Source: CAZSRX01 sp964609675 [NCBI: uncultured Bacteroidota bacterium]
Lineage (GTDB): Bacteria > CLD3 > SB21
Direction: 5' to 3'
DNA: 21,898 bases
Assembly (NCBI GenBank): GCA_964609675.1
Contig: CAZSRX010000048.1
Location: 1-21,898 of the forward strand
The first letter of the stretch is position 1. Each line of letters begins with the position of its first letter. Below, piece by piece: positions 8,415-16,873 of this stretch. The notes beneath the pieces are model-generated. The model saw only the letters and a list, made by a program, of their open reading frames with translations, was not told the DNA's origin and searched no databases. Made by a program: the position numbers and the translations under genes.

Positions 8415-8511
8415 AAATACAATTAATTACAAAACGAAAATTATTTGGTAAGGATTTTGCTCACACATAAGGCTGTCTTTTTATCAGATGGGGAAAAACG
8501 AAAGGAATCGG

Positions 8512-8859
8512 ATGATGAAAGTTAAATATCAGGAGCCAAAGACTCAAAAAGGAGACAGAAAATATTTGCGGCTTGAACAAGAAATACTGATGTTTGGGCT
8601 GACTTCAGATCCGACCTCGGCTAATGTGGTGGCCAAACGATTGCATATGAAAGAAAGCCCGAGAAATATTGCCGCCATAAAGGCAATATTAGACCGGCTG
8701 GTGGATGAGGAAAAAGTATACCGGAGCGGCAGCCGTTACGCCATAGATTTCCGCGGCGGATTGGACTTAATGAAAGCGTTTTGTTTTAAGGTTTCCAAAG
8801 AAAATTATAAAATCAATAATTTTGTTTTCGAGAATATTTTCTCCAAACAACCGTTATAG
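8512..8859 (+). CDS. Small winged-helix-like protein, possible transcriptional regulator
   Basis: This is a protein of about 115 residues. The middle (about 22-75) looks like a winged helix: a helix with LEQEILMFGL, a helix-turn-helix-like NVVAKRLHMKESPRNIAAIK, a helix KAILDRLVDEEKV, and a beta-wing YRSGSRYAI. The last 35 residues are lysine- and phenylalanine-rich. I do not recognise a named family. AAAGGA (8501-8506) sits 5 bases before the ATG at 8512 and 8 before the ATG at 8515. A longer frame from 8488 has no ribosome binding site, so one of the two later ATGs is the likely start. It is a monocistronic gene ending at a strong terminator. Confidence 0.65.
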   Translation: MMKVKYQEPKTQKGDRKYLRLEQEILMFGLTSDPTSANVVAKRLHMKESPRNIAAIKAILDRLVDEEKVYRSGSRYAIDFRGGLDLMKAFCFKVSKENYKINNFVFENIFSKQPL

Positions 8860-8890
8860 TAAGACCATAATCCCCCTCCTCTCTTATACG

Positions 8891-8924
8891 AAAAAAGCGG
8901 TGTGATTTTTTCCACCGCTTTTTT
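8891..8924. terminator. Bidirectional terminator between convergent genes
   Basis: A perfect 12-bp inverted repeat (AAAAAAGCGGTG at 8891-8902 and CACCGCTTTTTT at 8913-8924) has T-runs in both directions. It ends the plus-strand winged-helix gene 31 bases after its stop, and the minus-strand ten-gene cluster 24 bases after the CtpA-like stop. Confidence 0.9.
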
Positions 8925-8948
8925 CTATTCATATATTAAACCATCCGA

Positions 8949-10520
8949 TTATTTCAGCGTAGCGCTGAATGCCCGGGCTTCAGGAAAATATTTCAGGGCC
9001 TGAATAACGATTCTGTCGGTTTGTGCGCGGACGTGGGCGGCTTCGTTGGACCCCCATAAGTAGCGGGCTACTTCGGCTTTAATCATATTCTTCATATCTT
9101 CCTTGTCCTGTTCAAGAGATTTTTCGACCACCGGTACGCCCTTGGCGACGCCGAGGCTGACGATATCCTGTATGTCAGATTCCGACAGGTTGTAACTGCT
9201 CAGGAATTTATTCAGGTTATTTTTATATTGCTCGCGCAGTCGGGTGCCGTTTTTTTCAAGGTACTGGTTTTTGTAATCGTTAAAAACGCCCTTATTCCAG
9301 AGCCGTACGTAATAGGCTGAAACGCTGTCGCCATCGAGGTGATGGTCAGGGACGATGCCGCCGCCGCCGTAGACTTTGCGGCCGTTGGCCGTATAATAAA
9401 TTTTGGATGAATCCGTTTTCAGTGTATCATTCAGGCGGCCTTCCATATAATAGTCCTCGAGGGACTTATTGTCATAAGGTCTCTGGATGAGCCGGCCGCT
9501 CGGCGTATAATAGCGGGCCGTGGTGACGCGCACGGCTGAGCCGTCGCCTAATTCGTACTGGGACTGCACTAATCCTTTGCCGAAACTGCGTTCGCCGAGC
9601 ACCAGCCCGCGGTCCAGATCCTGAATGGCGCCGGCGACAATCTCGGAGGCCGAGGCCGATCCGCGGTTAATCAGCACAATTAAGGGATATTTCCGGTAGT
9701 TGATTTTATTGGACGAATAATAATCCCGGGAAGCATTGGGGATGCGGCCCTGGGTGTATACCACTTTCTTTCCGCCGGCAACGAATTTATCCACCACCAG
9801 ATGGGCTTGCTCAAGGTAGCCGCCGCTGTTGTTGCGCAGGTCGAAGATCAACTGCTTCATGCCCTGAGCTTCCAGTTCCTGGAGGGCCTGTTCCACTTCA
9901 TCGGACGTGGTTTCCGAGAAACGGTTGAGCCGCACGTAGCCTGTTTCCTTGTCGATCATGAACTTGGCGTCCACGCAGAAAAGCGGTATTTTGTCGCGCA
10001 CGATTTCATATTCCAGGATATCCTCCAGGCCAGGCCTTTCGATGGTGACGCGCACCGTAGTGCCCCGCGGGCCGCGCAGTTTGGAGAAGACGCCTTCGTT
10101 GGTGATGCCTTTTGTAGGAACGCCGTCAATCTTGATAATACGGTCGCCGGCCTGCAGGCCTTTTTGATCCGCGGGCGTACCGGGTATGGGCGTGATCACG
10201 GTTAATACGCCATTGACAATCTCGAATTGGATGCCGATGCCGTCGAAATTGCCCTGAAAATCCTCCTTGACTTTGGCCATTTCCTTGGCGTTGATGTAAA
10301 CCGAGTGCGGGTCCAATCCCTTCAGCGCACCGGAAATGGCATCTTCGATGATTTTGTCCTGGTTGACTTCTTCCACATACGTCTGCGATACCAGCGACAG
10401 GACATACTGGAATTTCTGCAGGTTTTTGTAAACATTTTGTCCGATACCCGTGAAACCGGTGATGACGGCGACCGCTATCACCAGCAGCAGCGCGGGCAGA
10501 ATTATTTTATTTCGTAACAT
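8949..10520 (-). CDS. ctpA: C-terminal processing peptidase, family S41
   Basis: This 523-residue exported serine protease removes C-terminal tails of periplasmic proteins. An N-terminal hydrophobic signal or anchor lies at about 6-26. A PDZ domain follows at about 90-165, with GIGIQFE and the core GLQAGDRIIKIDG (121-133). The S41 catalytic domain contains FDLRNNSGGYL (226-236), the nucleophile region NRGSASASEI (likely Ser290) and the general-base lysine in SFGKGLVQ (Lys315). A C-terminal helical extension runs to 523. An open frame upstream to 10886 lies inside the GH57 gene and is not coding. The ATG at 10520 has GGAGGTG six bases upstream, so the start is firm. It is the last gene of the cluster, 17 bases after the GH57 stop. 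Confidence 0.95.
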   Translation of the reverse strand: MLRNKIILPALLLVIAVAVITGFTGIGQNVYKNLQKFQYVLSLVSQTYVEEVNQDKIIEDAISGALKGLDPHSVYINAKEMAKVKEDFQGNFDGIGIQFEIVNGVLTVITPIPGTPADQKGLQAGDRIIKIDGVPTKGITNEGVFSKLRGPRGTTVRVTIERPGLEDILEYEIVRDKIPLFCVDAKFMIDKETGYVRLNRFSETTSDEVEQALQELEAQGMKQLIFDLRNNSGGYLEQAHLVVDKFVAGGKKVVYTQGRIPNASRDYYSSNKINYRKYPLIVLINRGSASASEIVAGAIQDLDRGLVLGERSFGKGLVQSQYELGDGSAVRVTTARYYTPSGRLIQRPYDNKSLEDYYMEGRLNDTLKTDSSKIYYTANGRKVYGGGGIVPDHHLDGDSVSAYYVRLWNKGVFNDYKNQYLEKNGTRLREQYKNNLNKFLSSYNLSESDIQDIVSLGVAKGVPVVEKSLEQDKEDMKNMIKAEVARYLWGSNEAAHVRAQTDRIVIQALKYFPEARAFSATLK

Positions 10521-10526
10521 AAAAAA

Positions 10527-10533
10527 CACCTCC
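10527..10533 (-). promoter_or_regulatory. Strong ribosome binding site for the CtpA-like gene
   Basis: GGAGGTG on the minus strand, six bases before the ATG at 10520, in the 17-base gap after the GH57 stop. It is among the best Shine-Dalgarno matches in the window and rules out the 366-base longer frame. Confidence 0.8.
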
Positions 10534-10537
10534 GTGA

Positions 10538-12736
10538 TTAAACGTTTCGTTTGATATGTAAAACTAATTGTACGTTCCAACGCTGATTGGGTTTCAAATA
10601 GATATTCCAGTGCGGAAAGATGCAGGAGTTCTGGTACACGCGCTCGAAACCTTCTTCGGACAAGGAGATGGTTTCCACGGGGAAACGCCAGAATGTGGTG
10701 CGGCGGTCGCTGCGGAGGCTGAGATTGATATTTAGCCATTCGTCGATCATGCCGATGAAACGGGCGTCGGCAGTCTCGCCGAAGCTGTTCAGTTTGCGGT
10801 CGGCGATACCGGGGCCGTCGGCATAGTAATAGCGGTTGTCGGCGTTGCCGGCCAGCAGGGTGAGATTGAATTCGGTGCCGAAGCAAAACCGCAGCGGTTC
10901 GGCGCTTTTATTGATCAATTCGTAGGCGATGGTCATTTCCGTCTGGCCCGGCGTCAGGGAAACGGTTTTCTGTAATAGAATCGGTATCGGACCCGTTTTG
11001 ATATCATGCGTGAGCCGCCAGGACACGTGGCCGTTTTTAGAGAGGTCTTCGGCGTCGTAATCGGCTTTTCCCAGAGGGTAGTATTCCCGGTACTGCTCGC
11101 GGTAGAATTCATCGAGGGTAGTGGCTTCGGGAATCAGCCGGTCGGTCAGCGAATTACGAAGGTGGCGGTCGTAAATCAGAAACCGATCGAGATTTTCTTC
11201 TTTAGACTGTACGAGATCGTGAATGCTGGGAATTTCTTTTTCGCCGGTTCCGCCGCCGGCCGCCGCGTGGCGGGGTTGGTTTTTCATCCGGTTGAACTCG
11301 ATCAGCCGCTGATGGTAGCCTTCCTCGCGGCGGGTCATGGTGTCGCCGAGGTTAATGGGGGCCACTTTATAATCAATGGCGAACAGCGTGCCGCCCCGGT
11401 GTATGTCCAGATATAAATTCATATGTTTCGTTTCGATGATGACTTCATCGTAGCCGTCCTGGTTAAAATCGCCGACTGTCGTGTGCTGCCAGGAAGTGTC
11501 GTCGCCGTATTCCACCGTATCGAGTAGCTTTTCAGCCAGCAGCAGTTGCCTGTAGATGGCATAACGGATATGGTTCAGATAAATTCCGCCGAAAACGCCG
11601 TGCCAGTAAGGACAGTTGCACTGAGCGGCCCACAGGTGATCCTGGGCCATTTCGAGCATGCGTCCGTTTTCGGGGTTCTGGATGCCGCCGCCAGCGGTTA
11701 CTACGGCCTGAAGCATCTGGACACGGTGGCTGATGTGACGCATTTTCTTGTGCATGCGGTTGGCCTCATCGTATTTAACCATGAAATTGCGCCAGAAACC
11801 GCCCCGCACATAAATGGTATAGTCATCATACAGATTCAGGTGCTTCAGCTTGTTCTCAAAGGTTTCGTATTCCTGATAGCCTCTGACCGGTAAGGCCCAG
11901 TGCTGCATTTCGGCATAGGAAGCCGTCGGCAGGTAAATGCGTCCGAGCGGGCCCGTGGTTTTGAGGGCTTCGCGGAAGTGGATGATCCGGATCCAGTCGC
12001 TGTTTTCCGTGAGCAATTTGAAAAAGCGTTCCAGCCACCCTTCGACATAGCAGTGTTTGAACGTACCCGGCCAGATGCCGAATTTCTCGCCGTCGTCGGC
12101 AAACGTGGCAATACGGTCGCCCGATTCGGTGGCCAGACTGCGAAGATATTCGATGGTTTTCTCGGGTTCCTGAAAGGGAATGGTGTACCGCAGTTTCTTG
12201 CTGATCGGAAAAAGATTGACCGCATAGCCGTCTTCCTCGGTGATATAATAGCCCTGCAGTTCGTCTTCCTTGAGCCCGACATACTGAAAATGGGTATCGT
12301 CCAGGATGGTGTATTTCATGCCCGCCTGAGCGAGGATTTTCGGTAAGTGCGGTTCCCAGATGCGCTCGGCCATCCACATGCCCACGGGCTCGGCATCGAT
12401 GGTTTCTTTAAGATAACGGCTCAGCTTGTTAATTTGGCCCAGCTTGTCATGATCGGGAATCACGGATAATATCGGTTCATAAAATCCTCCGCCCATCATC
12501 TCAATCTGACCCGACTGGGTCATCGCCTGTAGGGACTGGATTAATTCCGGATAGCGGTTATAGATCCAGTCCAGCACAATTCCCGTATAGTGCATGGATA
12601 CCTTGACCGCGGGGAATTGCTGGAGCAGTTCCAGAAACGGCTGATACGCCTTACGGTAAGCCTCCTCAAAGACAAAATCGAAATTGCCGACCGGTTGATG
12701 GTTGTGGATGCCGATGATGAGATGAATTTTTTTCAA
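10538..12736 (-). CDS. GH57 4-alpha-glucanotransferase / alpha-amylase-like enzyme
   Basis: This 732-residue cytoplasmic enzyme should transfer or hydrolyse alpha-1,4-glucan chains. GH57 conserved regions are visible: HNHQP (11-15), GGGFYEPIL (82-90), WMAERIWEP (121-129) with the nucleophile Glu124, and FADDGEKFG (212-220) holding the acid/base Asp. The middle DUF1925-like segment has GGFWRNFMVKYDEAN. The C-terminal DUF1926-like beta domain starts after DFNQDGYDEV, a segment usual in this subfamily, and runs to the end. This domain order matches the Thermococcus litoralis glucanotransferase type. The start is TTG, preceded by GAGGT, because the conserved N-terminal strand IHLIIGIHNHQP begins there and no ATG lies nearby. 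It lies 23 bases after ftsY. Confidence 0.9.
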   Translation of the reverse strand: MKKIHLIIGIHNHQPVGNFDFVFEEAYRKAYQPFLELLQQFPAVKVSMHYTGIVLDWIYNRYPELIQSLQAMTQSGQIEMMGGGFYEPILSVIPDHDKLGQINKLSRYLKETIDAEPVGMWMAERIWEPHLPKILAQAGMKYTILDDTHFQYVGLKEDELQGYYITEEDGYAVNLFPISKKLRYTIPFQEPEKTIEYLRSLATESGDRIATFADDGEKFGIWPGTFKHCYVEGWLERFFKLLTENSDWIRIIHFREALKTTGPLGRIYLPTASYAEMQHWALPVRGYQEYETFENKLKHLNLYDDYTIYVRGGFWRNFMVKYDEANRMHKKMRHISHRVQMLQAVVTAGGGIQNPENGRMLEMAQDHLWAAQCNCPYWHGVFGGIYLNHIRYAIYRQLLLAEKLLDTVEYGDDTSWQHTTVGDFNQDGYDEVIIETKHMNLYLDIHRGGTLFAIDYKVAPINLGDTMTRREEGYHQRLIEFNRMKNQPRHAAAGGGTGEKEIPSIHDLVQSKEENLDRFLIYDRHLRNSLTDRLIPEATTLDEFYREQYREYYPLGKADYDAEDLSKNGHVSWRLTHDIKTGPIPILLQKTVSLTPGQTEMTIAYELINKSAEPLRFCFGTEFNLTLLAGNADNRYYYADGPGIADRKLNSFGETADARFIGMIDEWLNINLSLRSDRRTTFWRFPVETISLSEEGFERVYQNSCIFPHWNIYLKPNQRWNVQLVLHIKRNV

Positions 12737-12759
12737 GGGGACCTCGCTGCGGTAGATAG

Positions 12760-13680
12760 TTATTCGACTATAGCGGTAATAAAATCATGCGGATTAAAAT
12801 CAACCAGGTCGTCGATGGCTTCGCCGATGCCGATGAGCACGACGGGCAGGTTGAGGGCTTGCTGGATGGCCAGCACCACGCCGCCTTTGGCCGTACCGTC
12901 CAGTTTGGTCAGAATCAGTCCCGTCAGACGCACGGACTGCGCAAATTGCCTGGCCTGCTGAATCGCGTTCTGGCCGGTGGTGGCGTCAAGGACGAGCCAG
13001 GTATCGTGCGGCGCGTCCGCTATCTGTTTTTTGATGACGCGATCGATTTTTTTCAGTTCTTCCATCAGGTTGGTTTTGGTATGCAGACGGCCGGCGGTGT
13101 CGACCAGTACGACGTCGTAGCCTTTGGCCCTGGCCGAACTCATCGCGTCATAAATCACCGCGGAAGGATCGGCGCCTTCCGTCTGCCGCACAATATCCGC
13201 TTGGGCCCGCTTGGCCCATATTTCCAGCTGTCCGGATGCCGCCGCACGAAAAGTGTCGCCGGCAGCCATCAGGACTTTTTTATGGTTCCGCGCCAGACGG
13301 TAAGCCAGTTTGCCGATGGTGGTGGTTTTGCCGGTGCCGTTCACGCCAACCATGAGAATGACGTAGGGTTTATGACCGGCAGTTCTTTTTTCTATCGGTT
13401 CGGCCGGTGGTGCCGTAACCAATTGCTCTAATTCCTCCCGAAGGATTTGATTCAGATGATCCGGAGACAGAAGGGGTTCCTTTTTCAAACGCAGTTTAAC
13501 GGACTGGAGAATTTTATTCGATGTTTTTACGCCGATGTCCGCGCCAATAAGTATTTCCTCAATGGAATCCAGCGTGGCGTCATCGATACGCCCGGACAGG
13601 CGTAACATCTGGCTCAACCGTCCGAAAATATTTTCGCGCGTTTTAAAAAGCCGTTCTTTTAAGCGGTTCAATCCGAGCAT
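12760..13680 (-). CDS. ftsY: Signal recognition particle receptor FtsY
   Basis: This 306-residue SRP GTPase docks ribosome-nascent chain-SRP complexes at the inner membrane. The N domain (about 1-90) starts with the FtsY-typical [16 protein letters not shown]. The NG GTPase motifs are all present: G1 [10 protein letters not shown] (112-121), the insertion-box motif DTFRAAA (142-148), G3 DTAGR (194-198), G4 [10 protein letters not shown] (258-267), and the closing [17 protein letters not shown]. There is no long acidic A domain, which is common outside enterobacteria. The start overlaps the 3' end of the VanZ-like gene by 38 bases, and the Shine-Dalgarno match is weak, suggesting translation coupled to the upstream gene. 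Confidence 0.97.
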   Translation of the reverse strand: MLGLNRLKERLFKTRENIFGRLSQMLRLSGRIDDATLDSIEEILIGADIGVKTSNKILQSVKLRLKKEPLLSPDHLNQILREELEQLVTAPPAEPIEKRTAGHKPYVILMVGVNGTGKTTTIGKLAYRLARNHKKVLMAAGDTFRAAASGQLEIWAKRAQADIVRQTEGADPSAVIYDAMSSARAKGYDVVLVDTAGRLHTKTNLMEELKKIDRVIKKQIADAPHDTWLVLDATTGQNAIQQARQFAQSVRLTGLILTKLDGTAKGGVVLAIQQALNLPVVLIGIGEAIDDLVDFNPHDFITAIVE

Positions 13681-14098
13681 AAATAAACTTTCTTATTTTG
13701 CCAAACGGCGGTAGATTTAATCCGTAGGATACGCCAACTATCGTTATGCCGATGGTATCGGCCCAGAAATCCAGCCATTCGCAGGAGCGGTTGGGCACAT
13801 ACCACTGATGCCATTCGTCGGTGGCGGCGTACAGAATGCAGATACTAATAACCCAAACGATCACCCAATATTTAGTCCGGTTATAGTAAGATGCCGCCGC
13901 TTCAAAGCCGATGATTGCCAAAAAGGCCAGCAGGCCGAATACGCTGACGTGCACCCATTTATCCCACGACCAGATGGAAATATCCGGCAGGGCATAACCC
14001 GGAATCGATGAAGTGATGAAAATGGTTACCGACCACACGATGGCCGGAATAAAAAATTTCCATAGTTTTCTCTTATGTACAACATTACCGTTATTCAT
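13643..14098 (-). CDS. VanZ-like family membrane protein
   Basis: This 151-residue membrane protein has about four helices (14-32, 48-68, 77-95, 112-128). VanZ-family features are DKWVHVSVFGLLAF (46-59) and TDEWHQWYVPNRSCEWLDF (93-111), where the family usually has DExHQ...R...DxxxN/D. The family is named after teicoplanin-resistance protein VanZ, but most members have no known role. The gene starts four bases after the Omp85 stop and its last 38 bases overlap the start of ftsY, so it is embedded in the cluster. Nothing here suggests glycopeptide resistance. Confidence 0.8.
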   Translation of the reverse strand: MNNGNVVHKRKLWKFFIPAIVWSVTIFITSSIPGYALPDISIWSWDKWVHVSVFGLLAFLAIIGFEAAASYYNRTKYWVIVWVISICILYAATDEWHQWYVPNRSCEWLDFWADTIGITIVGVSYGLNLPPFGKIRKFIYARIEPLKRTAF

Positions 14099-14102
14099 CG
14101 GT

Positions 14103-16520
14103 TTAAAAGGCCTGACCCAGTGTAATCTGAATGGCCCAGGTCGAAACCTTGTCAGCCGCGTTCTTGCTGATGGTCTGCACCGCGCCGTTGTTGATGACTT
14201 TCATGGAACGGATATCCATCAGCTTGTAACCGAAGTCCACGCGGATCGGCCCGATTAATGAGCGTATGCGGACGCCCGAACCGAGAGAAACCAGCGGGAC
14301 GGCCGGCAATTCCTTAGGGACATTTCTGAAATTGTATTCCGTCCACACATTGCCGGCGTCGGCAAAAACAGCCCAGTCCATACCGGTGATTGCATCGTTG
14401 GGATTTTTTGAAAGGAAAAGATTATAGCGGAGTTCCGCGCCGGTTTCTAAAATGCTGTTGCCGCCGCCGTAAGTAACCGACCCATTGGACTCCACGGGAA
14501 TGCCCATCTCCTTGATGCCCCAGCCACGGATGCTGTTCGGGCCGCCGGCGTAATATTTTTCAGGGACCGGGATTTCGCTTTTGTTTCCATTCTTGTCGGT
14601 ATAGGGGATCGCCGTGCCGGCCCGCACGCGCAATGCTAAAACCATCTTGCCGGACAACTGGAGATATTTTCGGTTGTCTAAACTGAGCTTTAAATACTTC
14701 AGGTCCGATGGCAGTATCAACCCGGCGTAATCGCTGGTGAGGCTGATCAGAAATCCCTCGGACGGATAGAAGAAATCATTGGTGTTGTTGAACGTGAGCC
14801 CGATAAGCGTGTTTGTCGTAAAAACCTGACGTACGGAATTGGTATCCACGACAGCCCGTATCGCGCGGATATTCTGCTTCTTGAAAGAAAACGGCGTAAA
14901 GTTGAGGCTGATCGTCCGGGTGAGCTGACGAATCAGAGTGGGCGACGCTTCATACATCACGACATCATAAGCAAACGTGTTGTTGCGTTCGCCGGACAGC
15001 GTCAGCAGCAGGTCGTTGTTCACGTCTTTGGTGAAGGGGATGCGAAAGGATGGCTGACGGAACGTGGTTTTAAGCTGCATGTAATTGGCGAAAAACTTGT
15101 CATTCTGAAATCCCCGGCTCACTTGCCCCGCGATCTGGAGTTTCCGCGCGCCCCCGAAGAAATTTTTGCTTTGCCAGGAAAGCTGCAGCGACAGAAACGG
15201 AAGCGTGGAAAGCCCTTTGTCCCTCTCTTTCTGTGGCAGGTCGCGGAAATCCGTCGTGAAGCCTACGCCCGGCTTAATCGTCCGCTCCTTGCGGTCCGAA
15301 ACATCAATTGTAATATTCATCGTATCGACGGGTATGCCCCACTCGGCCAGATTCGTTTTTTTAGCCGTCAGACGGTTACCGCTGAATTGCCGCAGCGAAT
15401 CCAGCCGGCGTTGAAACGAGGCATCATTATAAAGCGATGAATCCGTTACGCCCTTGACCTTATACAGAATCGGCTTAACGGAACGAAATACGCCCAAAGC
15501 GTTGATCTGGCCGATGCTCATGTTCAGCAGATCCGGATTGTACGTTCGGCCGGCTTTGTAGCGGATTTTCTTCAGAATTACATCATTGGAGACGATGGGC
15601 TGGGTCGTGTCCGGTTGATTGTTCTTTAAGCGCTGCGTGCGATAGTAGTTTCCCGTCACGGTGGTTTTTCCAAAGACCGAATACCGTCCCGGGTTGATGA
15701 TGTAGGCAATGCGCGCTTTGTATCTACCCAGGGAAGTCGTATCCAGTTTCTCGCTGACTACGGCGGATGGATAACCGTTTTGCTGGAAGGTTTTCTGCAG
15801 GACCGATTTCGCAACGCCGATATTCTCTTCTATAAGCACGTCTCCTTTCTGCGTCGGCACGCTCTCGGCGAGCTTGGCAGTATCCAGCGTCTTATTCCGG
15901 TCGAACAACGGTTTTGAAGAAAGAATGCTGATATGCGGGTTTTCGTCATAGATGGTGGGTTTGCCTTCCTGAATATAAACTTTGAGCGTAATATATTTCT
16001 GATCTTCCGACATGACGGCTTCATATTTAATGATCTTGGCGTCAAAATACCCCTGTGTGGCATACGAGCGCAAAATGCGTCGCATATCCGTTTTGAAAAC
16101 CGTTTGATCAAAATATATGCGGTTTTCGCCCCAATGGGGATTAATGAATGTCAGGGTGGCAAGGCGCACCATAAAATTACCGAACCAGTAAAAGGCGCGG
16201 GTTACGCCGCCTAACTCGCGTTCCTCTTCTTCGCCGACTTGCAGCGTCAGGTTCAAATCCAGGTCTGAGAACACCTTGATGCCGCCGTCCGGTTTTCCTT
16301 TTTTATCGACTTTATAAAACTCATACCCGCGTCCCTTGACGAATACGCTGTCGTCGAGTGTTGGCAGGGAATCCAGCTTGCCGCCGGTGGAATCTGAAAG
16401 AAAGGGGCGGAATTTTTTTATTGGATGATGGGATTGGGCGAATCCGTCCGCACGGACAGTGATAAGCAGCAACAGAATCAGAAACCCGGTGCGCAGGATA
16501 TTTCTTCCGGTTCGGCTCAT
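14103..16520 (-). CDS. Omp85-superfamily outer membrane assembly protein (BamA/TamA-like)
   Basis: This 805-residue outer-membrane protein has a signal peptide (about 1-29, ending RADGFAQS), POTRA-like repeats in the periplasmic half (about 100-400) and a C-terminal 16-strand-type barrel. The L6-loop motif of Omp85 proteins appears as IRGW at about 664-667, within GGPNSIRGWGIKEMG. The chain ends in a beta-signal-like strand with terminal Phe (WAIQITLGQAF). No lipobox cysteine is present, unlike the lipoprotein TamL of Bacteroidetes. Such proteins insert barrels or help export. Whether this is the main BamA or a TamA/TamL-like paralogue cannot be decided here. The shortish POTRA region and lack of Skp/LpxD neighbours favour the latter. 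Its ATG overlaps the vertex-protein stop (ATGA). Confidence 0.88.
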   Translation of the reverse strand: MSRTGRNILRTGFLILLLLITVRADGFAQSHHPIKKFRPFLSDSTGGKLDSLPTLDDSVFVKGRGYEFYKVDKKGKPDGGIKVFSDLDLNLTLQVGEEEERELGGVTRAFYWFGNFMVRLATLTFINPHWGENRIYFDQTVFKTDMRRILRSYATQGYFDAKIIKYEAVMSEDQKYITLKVYIQEGKPTIYDENPHISILSSKPLFDRNKTLDTAKLAESVPTQKGDVLIEENIGVAKSVLQKTFQQNGYPSAVVSEKLDTTSLGRYKARIAYIINPGRYSVFGKTTVTGNYYRTQRLKNNQPDTTQPIVSNDVILKKIRYKAGRTYNPDLLNMSIGQINALGVFRSVKPILYKVKGVTDSSLYNDASFQRRLDSLRQFSGNRLTAKKTNLAEWGIPVDTMNITIDVSDRKERTIKPGVGFTTDFRDLPQKERDKGLSTLPFLSLQLSWQSKNFFGGARKLQIAGQVSRGFQNDKFFANYMQLKTTFRQPSFRIPFTKDVNNDLLLTLSGERNNTFAYDVVMYEASPTLIRQLTRTISLNFTPFSFKKQNIRAIRAVVDTNSVRQVFTTNTLIGLTFNNTNDFFYPSEGFLISLTSDYAGLILPSDLKYLKLSLDNRKYLQLSGKMVLALRVRAGTAIPYTDKNGNKSEIPVPEKYYAGGPNSIRGWGIKEMGIPVESNGSVTYGGGNSILETGAELRYNLFLSKNPNDAITGMDWAVFADAGNVWTEYNFRNVPKELPAVPLVSLGSGVRIRSLIGPIRVDFGYKLMDIRSMKVINNGAVQTISKNAADKVSTWAIQITLGQAF

Positions 16521-16861
16521 TTCTTTTTCACCGGAAGTTTGGGGTATTCGCTTTCCAGCTGTTCGGCGTTCAGCCCCTTCAGGAGCGCTTCGTCCACTTC
16601 GATTTCATCGACGATGCCAATAACCGCGGCTTCGATGGACAAGTCGTTCGGCTGGTCGGTAAGCGCCCGGCGCGCCGCGTGGCCGTAAGAACAGATAACC
16701 AGTTCTCCGATACCGGCGCCGAGCATATCCGCGCAGACCACGACATTCGTATTCGGCGCCTTGTCAATATTCACCGGATGGATCAGTAAAAACCGAAGTC
16801 CCTTGACATTATCAACTTTTTTAGTAGCCCATACCGTGCCTACCACGCGTCCTATAAACAT
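16517..16861 (-). CDS. EutN/CcmL-family bacterial microcompartment vertex protein
   Basis: This 114-residue protein has the hallmarks of the pentameric vertex (BMC-P) family: MFIGRVVGTVWATKKVDNVKG at the N-terminus, LLIHPVN (25-31), LGAGIGELVIC (47-57), and EAAVIGIVDEIEV (77-89). In known systems five copies form the corner of a protein shell around enzymes. A C-terminal tail of about 24 residues, charged and ending KKK, extends past the usual fold. No BMC-H or BMC-T shell gene and no signature cargo enzyme lies in the window, so this is an isolated member. It sits 12 bases after the DUF92 fusion gene and overlaps the Omp85 gene by four bases. The Shine-Dalgarno match is weak. Confidence 0.88.
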   Translation of the reverse strand: MFIGRVVGTVWATKKVDNVKGLRFLLIHPVNIDKAPNTNVVVCADMLGAGIGELVICSYGHAARRALTDQPNDLSIEAAVIGIVDEIEVDEALLKGLNAEQLESEYPKLPVKKK

Positions 16862-16873
16862 AGTTACCCGTAT

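Larger units (their letters stand above)
8162..8511. other. AT-rich divergent intergenic region
   Basis: About 350 bases without a convincing gene between the minus-strand dehydrogenase and the plus-strand winged-helix gene. It contains two 12-bp perfect palindromes, TAAAGATCTTTA (8279-8290) and TTGTATATACAA (8373-8384), and an 8-bp inverted repeat ATGTTTCA/TGAAACAT (8325-8332 and 8366-8373). I see no tRNA and no riboswitch-like conserved structure. The region probably holds both divergent promoters. Confidence 0.5.

Noticed and set aside
10521-10886. Upstream extension of the CtpA-like frame (122 more residues)
   Set aside because: It lies inside the conserved C-terminal domain of the GH57 gene, has low-complexity Arg-rich composition, and the ATG at 10520 has an excellent GGAGGTG site.
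13643-14098. Glycopeptide (teicoplanin) resistance function for the VanZ-like gene
   Set aside because: No other van gene is present and the family name is used for many unrelated membrane proteins.
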